The position numbers were made by a program, and so were the translations under genes. Source: Cyrtodaria siliqua (taxonomy: Eukaryota > Mollusca > Bivalvia > Adapedonta > Hiatellidae). Taken from it: 64,000 bases of DNA. The stretch covers positions 21,748-85,747 of the forward strand of contig JAWPHD010011239.1 of the NCBI GenBank assembly GCA_037043455.1, given 5' to 3'. This document shows positions 22,435 through 34,056 of the stretch, in pieces. Under the pieces are notes generated by a model, which did no database searches, was not told the origin of the DNA, and saw only the letters and a program-made list of their open reading frames with translations. Position 1 is the stretch's first letter; every line of letters begins with the position of its first letter.

Positions 22435-25400
22435 GTCCGACGATGCCAATGACACGACTCCAGGCGAGCGATAATGGGGATACATATATGACAATATATT
22501 TATGACAATACATGAATACATGGCTTGTTATGGAAAACCCTGAAGCTATGTTTATAATGCTGGTATACATGTATATATTATGACAAATAAATATCATCAA
22601 GGTATTTACTAAAATTAACGGGCTAACTATAATATATAAATAGTGTATAATATATATGTTTGTAAATAAACTTCTTTTACCTTGATTTTATACAGGGAAC
22701 ACATAAAGTCCAAACAACACAGAAGGACTGTAAGGCCATTATGTTTTTTATTTGTTGTTCTACAGGATTTAACCAAAACATAATAAGAAAAATTAGTTTA
22801 TTCTGATAAAGAAAACAAAGAAACATGAACCAAATATTTTGGGCTGCGTAAAATATCCAAGAAAGATCGACTAAGCTTATACATGTGTGTGTTTTTGAAA
22901 TATTACGATCGGCACTCTCATAAAACAACAAATAAATAATAATGGCCTAATAAACGCCCTACACTGGATATTGTCACCTCCTTGGAGGATTTCTTCATAA
23001 ACAATAATGGAAACCATCTGACCTAAAAATCTGCTACTCCTTACTTACATGTTGATGGACTGAACAACCAATGAAGGACGGACACTGTGCTACAATCTAA
23101 GGCCAAATAAAATCATATGTGCGATTCTGGTTTCTCGACCGACCCCGTTTTTAAGGGCCGACCCTAAGCGTTTTATGCCAAAAAAACTTATGTTTTCAAT
23201 CTCTTTTGTACATATCAACAAATATTTATTTTAAGTTAGTTTATTAGGTTTTAAAAGTATGTAGTGAACAAAAAACTACAAAATATAAAAAATAAAATAT
23301 TTTCAGAAAATAATATATTCCCTACCTACCTACTCTATTTTTTAGCATGTAATAGGAACCACAAATATACTTTTATTTGGGCTAAGACTGACTGATCTTG
23401 CACAAGTAGATACCACTTTGCCACAACACTTGGCAAAGTGCACATAAGTGTTAACATTAACGTAATAATAAATTCTATATTTTATGGAATCGTAAAGTTT
23501 AACAATAACACAAATAAATAACCTTTATAGAAAACAATACCATGTTTACATACAAAATATATATAACAGTGGTTGTGTTGATATAATGTACATGTACTTT
23601 AATTTAAACAAAGAATAACAATTCTGGTCCCAAAAAAATGCATTCATTATCTCACAGGACTAATCCCTTTCTAATGGTGGAATGTGGGTCGGTAAATATT
23701 TTTAAAAAATATATTAATCTTAAAACCACAATAAATTAATATGTCTAATTTTTAACTTTAATGAAGATGATACACTATGTGTCGAGTGTTAGTGCATAAC
23801 TTGCATTAACCCTTATCCCGCTACATATATATAATGGACTGTTCTTTGTTTGAATTAAGACCATACCATTTATGTGACAAAGGGGTGTTTTGGGGGGAAA
23901 TTACTTATCAGCAGCCGGACATAGTAAACCTTGATCAGTCTGCAAGTTACCCAGGGGTGTCATTAAGAGGCGGGAGGCGGGGTTTCCCCCTGCTACTTTG
24001 ACTGGTCTACCCGGCTACTATGAATACTTTTACTAGTAATCTATACAAGTATCAATAAAAATACCTGGCTATTCTGCTCTGTGTGCCGCTTACTTATAGA
24101 GTTAATGACACACCTGGTTACCTATAGCTTAGCGGGTTAAAGGTTAAATCATTAAATCACCTGATTTTTTCCCAGGTGTTAACTGAAACAATTCATTTGA
24201 AATTTGCCATCCAGTATACAACTTTTTAGCCAATGTTGATGTACACAATACATGTACTATATATTAAACCATTTGGCCCTGCAAGCTCTCCTTGTTATGC
24301 ATAAGCACACATGTACATGGGACATATCGTTAATAGTAGTTTAGTTCACCTGAGTTTTCATGATCTTGTTTTGAAATTATTTATTTGGCATACTGGTAGT
24401 TTGCAAAGTTTTATTCTATTCTACTGATTGTATTGCATGATCCCCTAAGTTATAAGACGTATAAAACCTTGTTGACCGTTCAATTAAAGCTTTTATAAGC
24501 ATATTCTGCCTTTAATATTCAGATGATGCATATATTAGGATGTTATTATTTAAGTGATTTCATATTGACCTCATATTGGCCCAGTTATTGGGCCAATGAC
24601 TGTCATTTTGGCCCAAGGCCGAAGGCCAAGAACCAATTAGACAGACCGAGGACAAATAACTCGGACAATATGAAAACACAATTTTATTAATTAACTTCCA
24701 CCGCAGTAGAATTTTATTTAAATAAAAACATTGTGACATGATATGTGTATATTTATAGCGATAATTTCATTTATAGGTTGATACGCGGGCGTGATCAATG
24801 TCACTTAACGTAAATGACATCACTTAAAGCTAGTATTGGTGAGTTTCTTCATACTGGCCTTGTTTTTTCATATTGTCCAGCTTCCAGTTCATATTGGCCA
24901 AGTTTGCATCGTATTATGTGTGAAATTCTAGTAATACACAGCTAATATAGTTAAGTTAATTAATAAAGGTATATATAAAGTGCTAACGTCATTATGTACA
25001 TGTGTTGTAGACTTTAAAATGGTAAATATGCTGTTCTAATTTTGGTACACATGAAATATGTAAAATCAGCCTTCTAAATACAAAGTATTAATTTTTGGCA
25101 AAATAACATGTCACTATAGTAAAGCTTTTATCTTTTCTACAAGATAAATCCATTTAATTTTTAAACAATATGCTAGTACTTTTTAAGCACCACTCATTTT
25201 CGCTGCATAAGAATCTATTGCACTGGATAAAAACCCTGCAAACTGATTGGTTGACATTAAAACAACTGCGACGTCATTTAATTTCATTTCAATGCAAAAA
25301 TGTCAAAATCGAAGAAATTGCTGGAACTGGCTTAACCAATTTTGAAATTTTAACATTCTGCCAGGGTCTTTTATGAGTAGCCTACCCTGACATTCTGCCA

Positions 25401-25825
25401 GTTTATGAGTAGCCTCCCCTGACTCTGATTCCTAAGGCCAACAAGTATCTTGTTTTTCCTATTTGAATAAAAAAAATCTTGATATATTGCAAACAAAATC
25501 TTATCCAATATTTTTTATATTTCAATCATAGAATATATCTAGATCGCATACACAGAATCATTTCTAAAAAATAGTCAAGTATCACATGGCAACAGCTCAA
25601 CAATCAACACCACACTATGTATACTTAGCGCTTTAAAAGAACAATTAAAAAAATATTACAACCTGCAAGATAGTATATTTAAAATATTAAGACTTCTATG
25701 TATATTTGTCAAGATAGATATCTTTGAAAACCTAAACACAACAGTTTAATCACAACTCCATAAACAAAACACTGAATAATAAATTTTGACAAAAATGATA
25801 CAACAGACTGACCTTTCAAACGAAT
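22435..25825. other. Region beyond the NIPAL 3' end, no gene seen
   Basis: About 3.4 kb of AT-rich sequence with no exon-like frames. Minor items: a GACCGACCCCG / GGGCCGACCCTAAG motif near 23135, CCTACCTACCTACT near 23320, and a local inverted pair around GGCCCAGTTATTGGGCC (24577). Confidence 0.5.
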
Positions 25826-25832
25826 GTTAGAG

Positions 25833-25838
25833 TTTATT
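25833..25838 (-). terminator. Candidate polyadenylation signal of the NIPAL gene
   Basis: TTTATT on the + strand (AATAAA on the - strand) lies about 120 bp past the stop of the last NIPAL exon. Confidence 0.45.
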
Positions 25839-25957
25839 ACAAACATTTAATTTAAAGTATATCTGTTCTGTATTTTGGTTTATATATTGACAGACGGTTG
25901 TACATGAGTGCCGTCTGCATGCATGTGTTTATGAAAAAGACCGATCGCGTCTCACAT

Positions 25958-26157
25958 TTATTCATTTGCACCATATTGTTTAAGCTGTGGACTGGTTACT
26001 GACTCGGCCGTGCTGTACAATGTCTCCTGTGACGAGTTTGATGCTCCTTCTCCGTCTGCTGCAAGGAAAGGTCGGCGCGCTTCTTCGTCTGTTACAAGAT
26101 GCGTAACATACCCTGAAGGCTGTACTTGACCTACATTCATTGTCGCTATCAACCATG
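25958..26157 (-). CDS. NIPAL2: NIPA-like Mg2+ transporter, last exon
   Basis: The acceptor TATGTTTTCAG precedes CA, which completes a Ser codon begun at the exon ending 40064, so the phase agrees. It then reads WLIATMNVGQVQPSGYVTHL and continues for 66 codons in all to TAA. The sequence is hydrophilic and acidic (LVTDEEARRPFL, EGASNSSQETLYSTAE), as expected for the cytosolic C-terminal tail after the last membrane helix. NIPAL tails are poorly conserved, so the assignment rests on phase, coding character, strand and a nearby AATAAA. The intron to the preceding exon would be 13.9 kb. Alternative: last exon of an unrelated - strand gene. Confidence 0.72.
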
Positions 26158-26499
26158 CTGAAAACATAAGAAGACTGGCTATAAGTAACTTGACACGGTT
26201 GTGTCCCTTTATTAAGGTAAAGGAGGTTTTAAAAGGAAATGGAGGTGATCTGAAAGAGTTATGGGTGTCTGAAAGAGTTATGGGTGTCTGAAAGAGTTAT
26301 CCAATGCAACATCATTATGTTTTTCAGATTCAAATTTATATGCACTAAAGAAGGGCCTATGAGGTATTGGATTTAATTATTTTTACTAGACGATATGGTT
26401 AGTTTTGTTGTATAAATCGTTTATATTAATTTGCATTAAGTTTTGAAGGCTATAATATATTCTTATTTTCAGATCAGAGAACACCTTTACTGACTTATA

Positions 26500-28318
26500 T
26501 GTACAAAATCTGTCCAGCGGTTCTTGAGAAGAAGATTTTTTAAGGTTTCGACCATATATAGTAATGGTGGCCATCTTGGATGTCGCGCGGACCAAATTTT
26601 AACAAATCTGCCAAGTTTTGAGTTTGCAGTGCCAGCTGTTCTCGAGTTATCGCGAAGACAAGCAATTTTTAGTGATTTTTTACATGTTTTGTTACCATGG
26701 CAACCACATTTCTTAGGCGAATCTACCCAAAAGGGGAGGTGCACAACTAGACCATGACACAAACATTCCTGCCAAGTTTCGGGTTTTTAGTCCAGCTGTT
26801 CTTGAGTCATCGTGAAGACAAGTAATTTTTAGTGATTTTTTACAAGTTGTTACCATGGCAACCACAGTTCTTAAACGAATCTACCCAAAAGGGGAGGTGC
26901 ACAACTACACCATGACACAAACATTCCTGCAAAGTTTCGAGTGTGTAGTGCCAGCTGTTCTTGACTTATTGCGAAAACAAGATTTCGGGACGGACGGATC
27001 GATCGACCGACATTTGCAAAGACAACGGGAAACAAGAGGTCAATGACCTTGAAGCTCTACTGATTGATTTTGATTTCAGGAAGTAGTCGCTACAGACTTG
27101 TTTTTTGAAAATCTATTTTTAACCGTGGCGGCCATCTTGAATTTCGGGCCGACCTGAAATTTTGCTAAGATCAATAAGACATTAAGAGCAACATTCCTGT
27201 GAATTTTCATGAAAAACCGTCAGGTAGTTTCAAAGAAGTAGTCGCTACAAGTTTTCATTATATAACTCTATGTAAACAAAGCAGCCATGTTTAAGGTCAA
27301 ATCAAAACGATTTTCGACAAGGACCAACATCATGTCATACTGATCATTTTAGAAAAAGTCCCATATCAATATCTCTTATTGTTTTGAAGAAGTAGTCGCT
27401 ACAAACTTATTTATTTTAAATCTATTTTTAGCTGTGGCGGCCATCTTGAATTTTCGGCCGACCTGAAATTTTTCTAGGATCAACTAGACATCAAGAGCAA
27501 CATTCCTGTGAAGTTTCATGAACATCCGTCAAGTAGTTTCAGAGGAGTAGTCGCTACAAGTTTTTACTATATAACTCTATGTTACCAAAGATGGCCACTG
27601 GCAGCCATGTTTAACGTCGAATCAAAATAATTTTCCACAAGGATCTACATCATGTCATGCTGATCATTTTAGAAAAAGTCCCATATCAATATCGCTTATA
27701 GTTTTCAAGAAGTAGTCGCTACAAACTTATTTTTTAAAAATCTATTTTTAGCTGTGACGGCCATCTTGAATTTCCGGCCGACCTGAAATTTTGATAGGAT
27801 CAATTAGACATCAAGAGCAACATTCCTGTAAAGTTTCATGACAATCAGCCAAGTAGTTTCAGAGGAGTAGTCGCTACAAGTTTTTACTATATAACTCTAT
27901 GTAAACAAAGATGGCCGCTGGCAGCCATGTTTAACGTTGAATCAAAACGATTTTTGACTAGGTGTCATGCTGATCATTTTAGAAAAAGTCCCATATCAAT
28001 ATCACTTATAGTTTTCAAAAAGAAGTCGCTACAAACTTGTATTTTAAAACTCTATTTTTAGCTTTGGCGGCCATCTTGGATTTCACATCAACATGAATTT
28101 TTGCTAGGATCAACTAGACTTTATGGGCAACATTTCTGTAAAGTTTCATGAATATCCATCCAGTAGTTTCAGCTGTGAAGTCGCTACAAATAAAAGTTTA
28201 CGGACAGACGGACAGACGGACGGACGGACGGACGGACGGATGGACGGACGGACAGACGGACGACGGACGCCGCACCACGGCATAAGCTCTGCTGATCTCT
28301 GATCAGTAGAGCTAAAAA
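26500..28318 (+). mobile_element. Composite element, family E (AGTAGTCGCTACAA core)
   Basis: Two core types are joined. 26500-27055 has three repeats with CCATGGCAACCACA and AATCTACCCAAAAGGGGAGG. 27056-28190 has four repeats of about 300 bp with GGCGGCCATCTTGAATTTC, AAGTTTCATGA and GTAGTCGCTACAA. It ends with a GACGGACGGACGGACGG tract, then CGCACCACGGCATAAGCTCT and CAGTAGAGCTAAAAACAAGT. The AGCTCTGC / AGTAGAGCTAAAAA end is like that of family B, which links the two. A fragment is at 40505-40887. Confidence 0.75.
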
Positions 28319-28579
28319 CAAGTCACAATACTGGTAGCTCACCTGAACTTAGTTCAGGCAACATTAAAATCCTTATACACATCTAACTTAATTAAAATAT
28401 AGATAGAACAATAATGTGACTAAATGATGTATAAATCATGTATAACATGCCGTGGTCATATCAATATTGAACCAACAAACATCCATATAAATCTCCACCT
28501 CAATATTCAGAAGGCAACAATTTGTTTTACAAGAAAATAAATATTTTACATGAATATTAGTTTCATTAGGGTAACTACA

Positions 28580-28661
28580 ATGGGTACCAGTGCAGTGTGT
28601 GGCTTCATCGCAATGCTTGTGATTTTGGTGCTAGTGCCAGAGTTGGAGGCGGGTAATACAG
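28580..28661 (+). CDS. Signal-peptide exon of an unidentified secreted protein
   Basis: An ATG in strong context (ACAATGG) opens 27 codons and one extra base before a GTATGT donor. The peptide starts MGTSAVCGFIAML and goes on with VILVLVPELEAGNT: a short n-region, a hydrophobic core of about 14 residues, and a likely cleavage near LEA-G. That is a typical first exon of a small secreted protein, ending in phase 1. No downstream exon was recognised on the + strand. The exon end and its donor are repeated some 22 times downstream. It lies on the opposite strand inside the NIPAL last intron. It could be a live first exon or a relic of one. Confidence 0.5.
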
Positions 28662-29036
28662 GTATGTGATTGATGTATGTGGCATAGTCATAATACATGT
28701 GGCTTCGGTGATAGTACCAGAGCTGGTGGCGGGTAATACAGGTATGTAATTTCTCTCTGTGGCATAGTCATAATACTTGTGACTTCGGTGCTAGTACCAG
28801 AGATGGAGGTGGGTAATACAGGTATGTGATTGATGTGTGTGGCATAGTCATAATACTTGTGACTTCGATGCTAGTACCAGAGTTTGAGGTGGGTAATACA
28901 GGTATGTGATTGTTGTGTGTGGCATAGTCATAATACTTTTGACTTCGGTGCTAGTACCAGAGTTGAAGGCAGGTAATAGAGGTACGTATGTCATTTCTCT
29001 GTGTGGCATAGTCATAATACTTGTGGCTTTGGCGTG

Positions 29037-29130
29037 TGTGTGTGTGTAATTCTAAGGTTTATAGTCCGTCCGCCAACGAACACGTCAAGGTATACCTGAC
29101 GCGATGGGCACAATAGAGTCTGGACTTTCT
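29037..29130 (+). other. Insertion of about 95 bp flanked by direct repeats
   Basis: CTTGTGGCTTTGGCG ends at 29036 and is repeated at 29129-29143. Between lie a TGTGTGTGTGTG run and foreign sequence (TTATAGTCCGTCCGCCAACG). Such a duplication fits an insertion or repair event within one unit of the array. Confidence 0.6.
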
Positions 29131-29146
29131 TGTGGCTTTGGCGCTA

Positions 29147-29712
29147 TTGTTTGGGGCGCTTGTTTCAGCCAAAGTTTTTTCTGCAGTAACTCGAGCAATT
29201 TAAATAATACGTACATCAGTTATATATCATTAGAACTGGCATTTTTAGTGGTAAATAAAACTACTTTACTTTTGAAAATCAGTTGAGAAATAAATATGTT
29301 ACAGCCAAAATGATTTTTTGATGGGGCTTTTCCTATGTAAATTCCTTGTTGGTGGGACAGCAGAAAATTACAAAATGTCAAATAACTTCAGTAAAACTTG
29401 ATATGTTGTTATAAAACTTTCAGGGTGTCTTAATGTACTAATATCCAACAATTTAAAACTATTTTTGAATAAAAAATCTAAAAAAATATATTTTTCGAAT
29501 TTTTCATGCAGCAGAATTTTGCATTGAAAATGACCCATCAAAATCAACTTTCGCACATAAATGTTTTATTTCTCAACCGATTTTGAAAAGTAAGGTATTT
29601 TTATTTACCACTAAAAATGTCTGTTCCACTGATATATAACTTATATAGGTAGTAGATTAATTTTATCTTAAAAGTCAAAAAAAACTTTGGCTGAAACAAG
29701 CGCCCCAAACAA
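29147..29712. mobile_element. Tc1/mariner-type MITE with TA duplication
   Basis: The ends TTGTTTGGGGCGCTTGTTTC and GAAACAAGCGCCCCAAACAA are perfect inverted repeats, continuing as arms of about 180 bp (TTTTTAGTGGTAAATAAA, GTTGAGAAATAAA). It is flanked by TA (29145-29146, 29713-29714); without the element the sequence reads GGCGCTAGTACCAG, the normal array unit. There is no transposase. Confidence 0.88.
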
Positions 29713-31929
29713 TAGTACCAGAACTGGTGGCGGGTAATACATGTACGTATGTCATTTCTCTGTGTGGCATGGTCATAATACTTGTGGCTTTGGAGCTAGT
29801 ACCAAAGTTGGGGGTGGGTAATACAGGTATGTGATTGATGTGTGTGGCATAGTCATAATACTTGTGACCTTGGTGCTAGTACCAGAGTTGGGGGTGGGTA
29901 ATACAGGTATGTGATTGATGTGTGTGGCATAGTCATAATACTTGTGACCTTGGTGCTAGTACCAGAGTTGGAGGCAGGTAATACAGGTATGTCATTTCTC
30001 TGTGTGGCATAGTCATAATACTTGTGGGTTTGGCGCTAGTAGAGCTGGTGACAGGTAATACAGGTACGTATGTCATTTCTCTGTGTGGCATAGTCATAAT
30101 ACTTGTGGCTTTGGCGCTAGTACCAGAGTTGGAGGCAGGTAATACAGGTATGTCATTTCTCTGTGTGGCATAGTCATAATACTTGTGGCTTTGGCGCTAG
30201 TACCAGAGTTGGAGGCAGGTAATACAGGTATGTCATTGATGTATGTGGCATAGTCATAATACTTGTGACTTCGGTGCTAGTACCAGAGCCGAAGGTGGGT
30301 AACACAGGTATGTCATTTCTCTGTGTGGCATAGTCATAATACTTGTGGCTTCGGTGCTAGTACCATAGCTGGAGGTGGGTAATACAGGTATGGCATTTGT
30401 CTGTGTGGCATATTTATACTTGTGGCTTTGGCGATAGTACCAGAGCTGGTGACAGGTAATACAGGTATGTCATTTCTCTGTGTGGCATAGTCGTAATAAG
30501 AGTGGCTTCGGTGATAGTACCAGAGCTGGTGGCGGCTAATACAGATATGTCATTTCTCTGTGTGGCATAGTCGTAATACGAGTGGCTTCAGTGATAGTAC
30601 CAGAGCTGGTGGCGGCTAATACAGTTATGTAATTTCTCTGTGTGGCATAGTCATAACACATGCTTCGGTGCATGTATGAGAGTTGGAGGTGGGTAATACA
30701 GGTATATGATTGATGTGTGTGGCATACTCATAATACTTGTGGTGATAGTACCGGAGTTGGAGGCAGGTAATACAGGTATATGATTGATGTGTGTGGCATA
30801 CTCATAATACTTGTGGTGATAGTACCGGAGTTGGAGGCAGGTAATACAGGTATATGATTGATGTGTGTGGCATACTCATAATACTTGTGGTGATAGTACC
30901 GGAGTTGGAGGCAGGTAATACAGGTATGTCATTTCCCCGTGTGGCATGGTCATAATACTTGTGGTGATAGTACCGGAGTTGGAGGCAGGTAATACAGGTA
31001 TATGATTGATGTGTGTGGCACAGTCATAGTACTTGTGGCTTCAGTTCTTGTATGAGAGGTGGAGGCAGGTAATACAGGTGTGTGATTGTTTTGACTTTGG
31101 TGCTAGTATCAGTGGGAGAGTGGGAGGGGTTTTTGTTGACAAATTATCTTGCAACAAGGGATTCCACAACTGGTGCTACAGAAAAGCTGCAAAATTGTCA
31201 AAATATCATTTTGATATTTGGAAATAAGATTTTATCTATGTTATACATACATTTATGTCTTTTTAATAGACATATGCAAACTGATACAGATAGATAATAT
31301 ATGGGAATCCTTAATTTTAGCTTTCTGAAAAATTGCTTGGGTTGGGTAAATAATAAGCCAAAGCAGTTATAAGCAGTTATCTTACAGCTAATGTGATGCT
31401 CGCGGATATATGTTAATATTGTTTTGACAACATTTTGATGACATTTTATTCACACTATTCACCATTGGAAATATCAGTGTACCTATAGACATATACAACT
31501 TTAAATATATCTGTCAAATAAACCATGTATTAATTAATCTAACCAACAGTGTATTAGTTCAAGTAAAATTAATGGTAAAACTTAAAATAATTTGTTTATT
31601 TGCAAATTGTGATTTAGTGCATCAAGACGTTTTTTTTTTTTAAAAAGTAAGGTAATACTCATTTATGGTAAAGAATCTATAATCATTTCATTGGAATATA
31701 AATTGTCATTATAAAAGTTATGTAGCATCAAATTACAAAGCAGTGTCAGTTGAAAAGAAGCAGTTGCTAAGGGACAAACTGTAATAAAATATGTTAATTT
31801 TACTTGGATTTTCAATAAGCATTCTAAATGTTAATCCTGCATGCAAATATAAATGCGTAGTGCAAGCCTAAAGCTTAAGAGTTCTAATTACCAAATGTTA
31901 AAAAAATCCCCAACTTAATATGTGAATAT

Positions 31930-32490
31930 AGTTAAGCAATCCTACAGTACAGTTTGGCAATCCTGTAATGCATGTTAGCAACCCGGCTGTGCACATTAGC
32001 AACCCTGCAGTTCAGGATAGCCACCATGCAGTTTATCTTAGCAACCCTGCAGTATATGCTAGCAACTCTGCTATAAAGGACAGCGACCATGGAGTACAGG
32101 TTAGTAACACTGTAGTACATATTAGTAATGATGGAGTGCAGGTTACCATGTAAGCAATGATGGAGTGCAGGTTACCATGTAAGCAATGATGGAGTGCAGG
32201 TTAGCAACCCTACAGTACATGTTAGCAACCCTGCAATGCATGTTAGCAACCATGCAGTATATGTTAGCAATGCTGCAATACAGGTTAGTAACCCTGCCAT
32301 GCATGTTAGCAACCCTGCAGTACATGTTAGCAACCCTGCAATGCATGTTAGCAATCATGCAATGTACATTAGCAACTCTGCAGTACATTTTAGCAACATT
32401 GCAAGACAGGTTAACAACCCTGCAGTGCGGGTTAGCAACAATGCAATACAGTTTAACAGCACTGCAGTATAGGTTAGCAACCCTTAAGGG
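31930..32490 (+). repeat. 21-bp minisatellite
   Basis: About 26 units of the type GCAACCCTGCAGTACATGTTA with many substitutions. A GATGGAGTGCAGGTTACCATGTAAGCAAT block is repeated near 32130-32190. The 7-codon period gives overlapping open frames on both strands; none is a credible gene. Confidence 0.92.
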
Positions 32491-33304
32491 CTAAAATGAG
32501 CAGGGCAAGACAAATGGGACAAATAAAAGAATACCAACTTCGAAATTTCTGGAAAATGGAACCTGAAAAAAATCTTGATTATTTTTAAACGTGTATCACA
32601 AACAATTTCAAATGAACCACATGGAGACCAATCTTCAACATTCTGATAGTTGTTGTATCTGATGTCTGCTTTTTATTACCCCAGATGCCATTGGTCATGG
32701 ATATGTGATTCAAATAGTTCTGATATATAGACTTGGACCATGATGTAGCAAATTATGGTGGTACACCACAGGAAAAGTTATTATGCAGAGTTTTAATACA
32801 TTTATTAGTATGTATTATATAACAGTGTTGTACCTGCCTTAAGGCACTGTGCCTACACATTCGGGGAAAAATAATCGCCAAAATCCATGATTTTCATTTT
32901 GTATCTACATTATGCTCTTTATCCAAGAAGTTACAAAAGTCAAACAGGAAGTGTAGCATTCACAAAGACCAAGCTAATCTCGGCCAGCTATACCGTATCT
33001 TGTATATGTCTTACTTGCAGATATCGGTCTGGGAAGATTAGGCCAATTAAGCGCCCACTAGCGATTAGTACAATTTATTCACGCTTTTTTTCACGCGCAT
33101 AAAGCCGACGTTTGCGTAACGAAGAAATCAGAAGCGGGCCAGGTGACTCTAAAACAAAGCATTTAAAACAAACAGCAAAACCAAGCATTTAAAAAAACAG
33201 CAATTACACGGATATGTAATCATTTAAAAGTGCAAGTAGACAATGTGTCCATGGGACATGGATTCCCCACTTTAGCGCTGTCAGTCTCATAAAAATACAC
33301 AAAA

Positions 33305-33390
33305 TATAAAGCTTGAATGTAAAACTTGGGACGGACAGACAAGGGTAACACTATATGCCAGCTCAACATTCATGGCAGGGCATAAAAAAG
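33305..33390 (+). repeat. Dispersed repeat family D, copy 1
   Basis: ACGGACAGACAAGGGTAACA, CTATATGCC and CATGGCAGGGCATAAAAA are shared, in order, with 39820-39906 and 60246-60304. It looks like the end of an element whose other end was not found. Confidence 0.6.
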
Positions 33391-33989
33391 AGACATTTGT
33401 ATCCACATGAATAGCGAGCATGAAACAAGAAAACAAACAAAATGTTAAAAGAGATGCAGAATAGCTAGCACAGAAAGCATACAAACAATTCATTAGTGAT
33501 GATCACTTATTAACTTATTACTATATTCGATGAAAGTCGTTTCATAAACAATATCAGTAGGTTGTCTTTATTTCATTATAATAAACCCTTACTTGACAAA
33601 CACACACATCATTTGGCAATAAGGATCCTATTTTAATACACTAAATACATACATTAATAGCAAGCTCTGATGGGAAAACATTTCATTCTAAAAACATTCA
33701 AAAGGTGGGTTACATTATGGGGTGTGGGTAGGAGAGGGCAGGGTTGAAAACACATATTTTTTAAATATTATACAGTGTTTTCACCACAAACTTAAGGTAG
33801 CATTTAAGTTTAAGTTCATTTTCTTATGCTTCAATACATTATTTTCTCATTAACATTTTCACATTTTCATTACTCAATATTCTGCCAGAAGACAAATGGA
33901 ACTTGCTTATAAGTTAAAAGGAGTATTTTATTTTGCATTAATATCTATTTATTACATCGACTTTATTGGCTATAACGAGTACCAGTGCG

Positions 33990-34056
33990 ATGTATGGCTT
34001 CATCATAATACTTGTGGCTTTAGTGCTGGTACCAAGGTTGGAGGCGGAGAAAAGAG
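33990..34056 (+). CDS. Diverged copy of the signal-peptide exon
   Basis: It is homologous to 28580-28661: ACGAGTACCAGTGCGATGTA against ATGGGTACCAGTGCAGTGTG. The original ATG is ACG here, and translation could start at an internal ATG. From there it reads MYGFIIILVALVLVPRLEAE plus KR and one base before a GTATGT donor: 22 codons, again phase 1. The hydrophobic core and LEA end are kept although the DNA has diverged. No downstream exon was recognised. It may be a paralogous first exon or a decayed copy. Confidence 0.42.

Larger units (their letters stand above)
28662..31090 (+). repeat. About 80-bp array copying the signal-exon end and donor
   Basis: About 22 units of 74-84 bp, each with GGCATAGTCATAATACTTGT, GGCTTTGGCGCTAGTACCAG, AGTTGGAGGCGGGTAATACA and then GGTATGTCATTTCTCTGTGT. 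The last part of each is the exon end GGTAATACAG followed by GTATGT. The copies have lost the ATG and the frame varies, so they are not separate exons for the same peptide. The array is interrupted by insertions at 29037-29130 and 29147-29712. Confidence 0.9.

Noticed and set aside
31033..31297. Possible Cys-containing second exon after the signal-exon array (SCNKGFHNWCYRK)
   Set aside because: There is a TATCAG that could be an acceptor, but the phase-1 frame gives a different peptide from the Cys-containing one, and no family was recognised.
32887..33102. 71-codon frame with a few Cys (SCICLTCRYRSGK)
   Set aside because: No supporting splice phase with the signal exons and no recognised motif.
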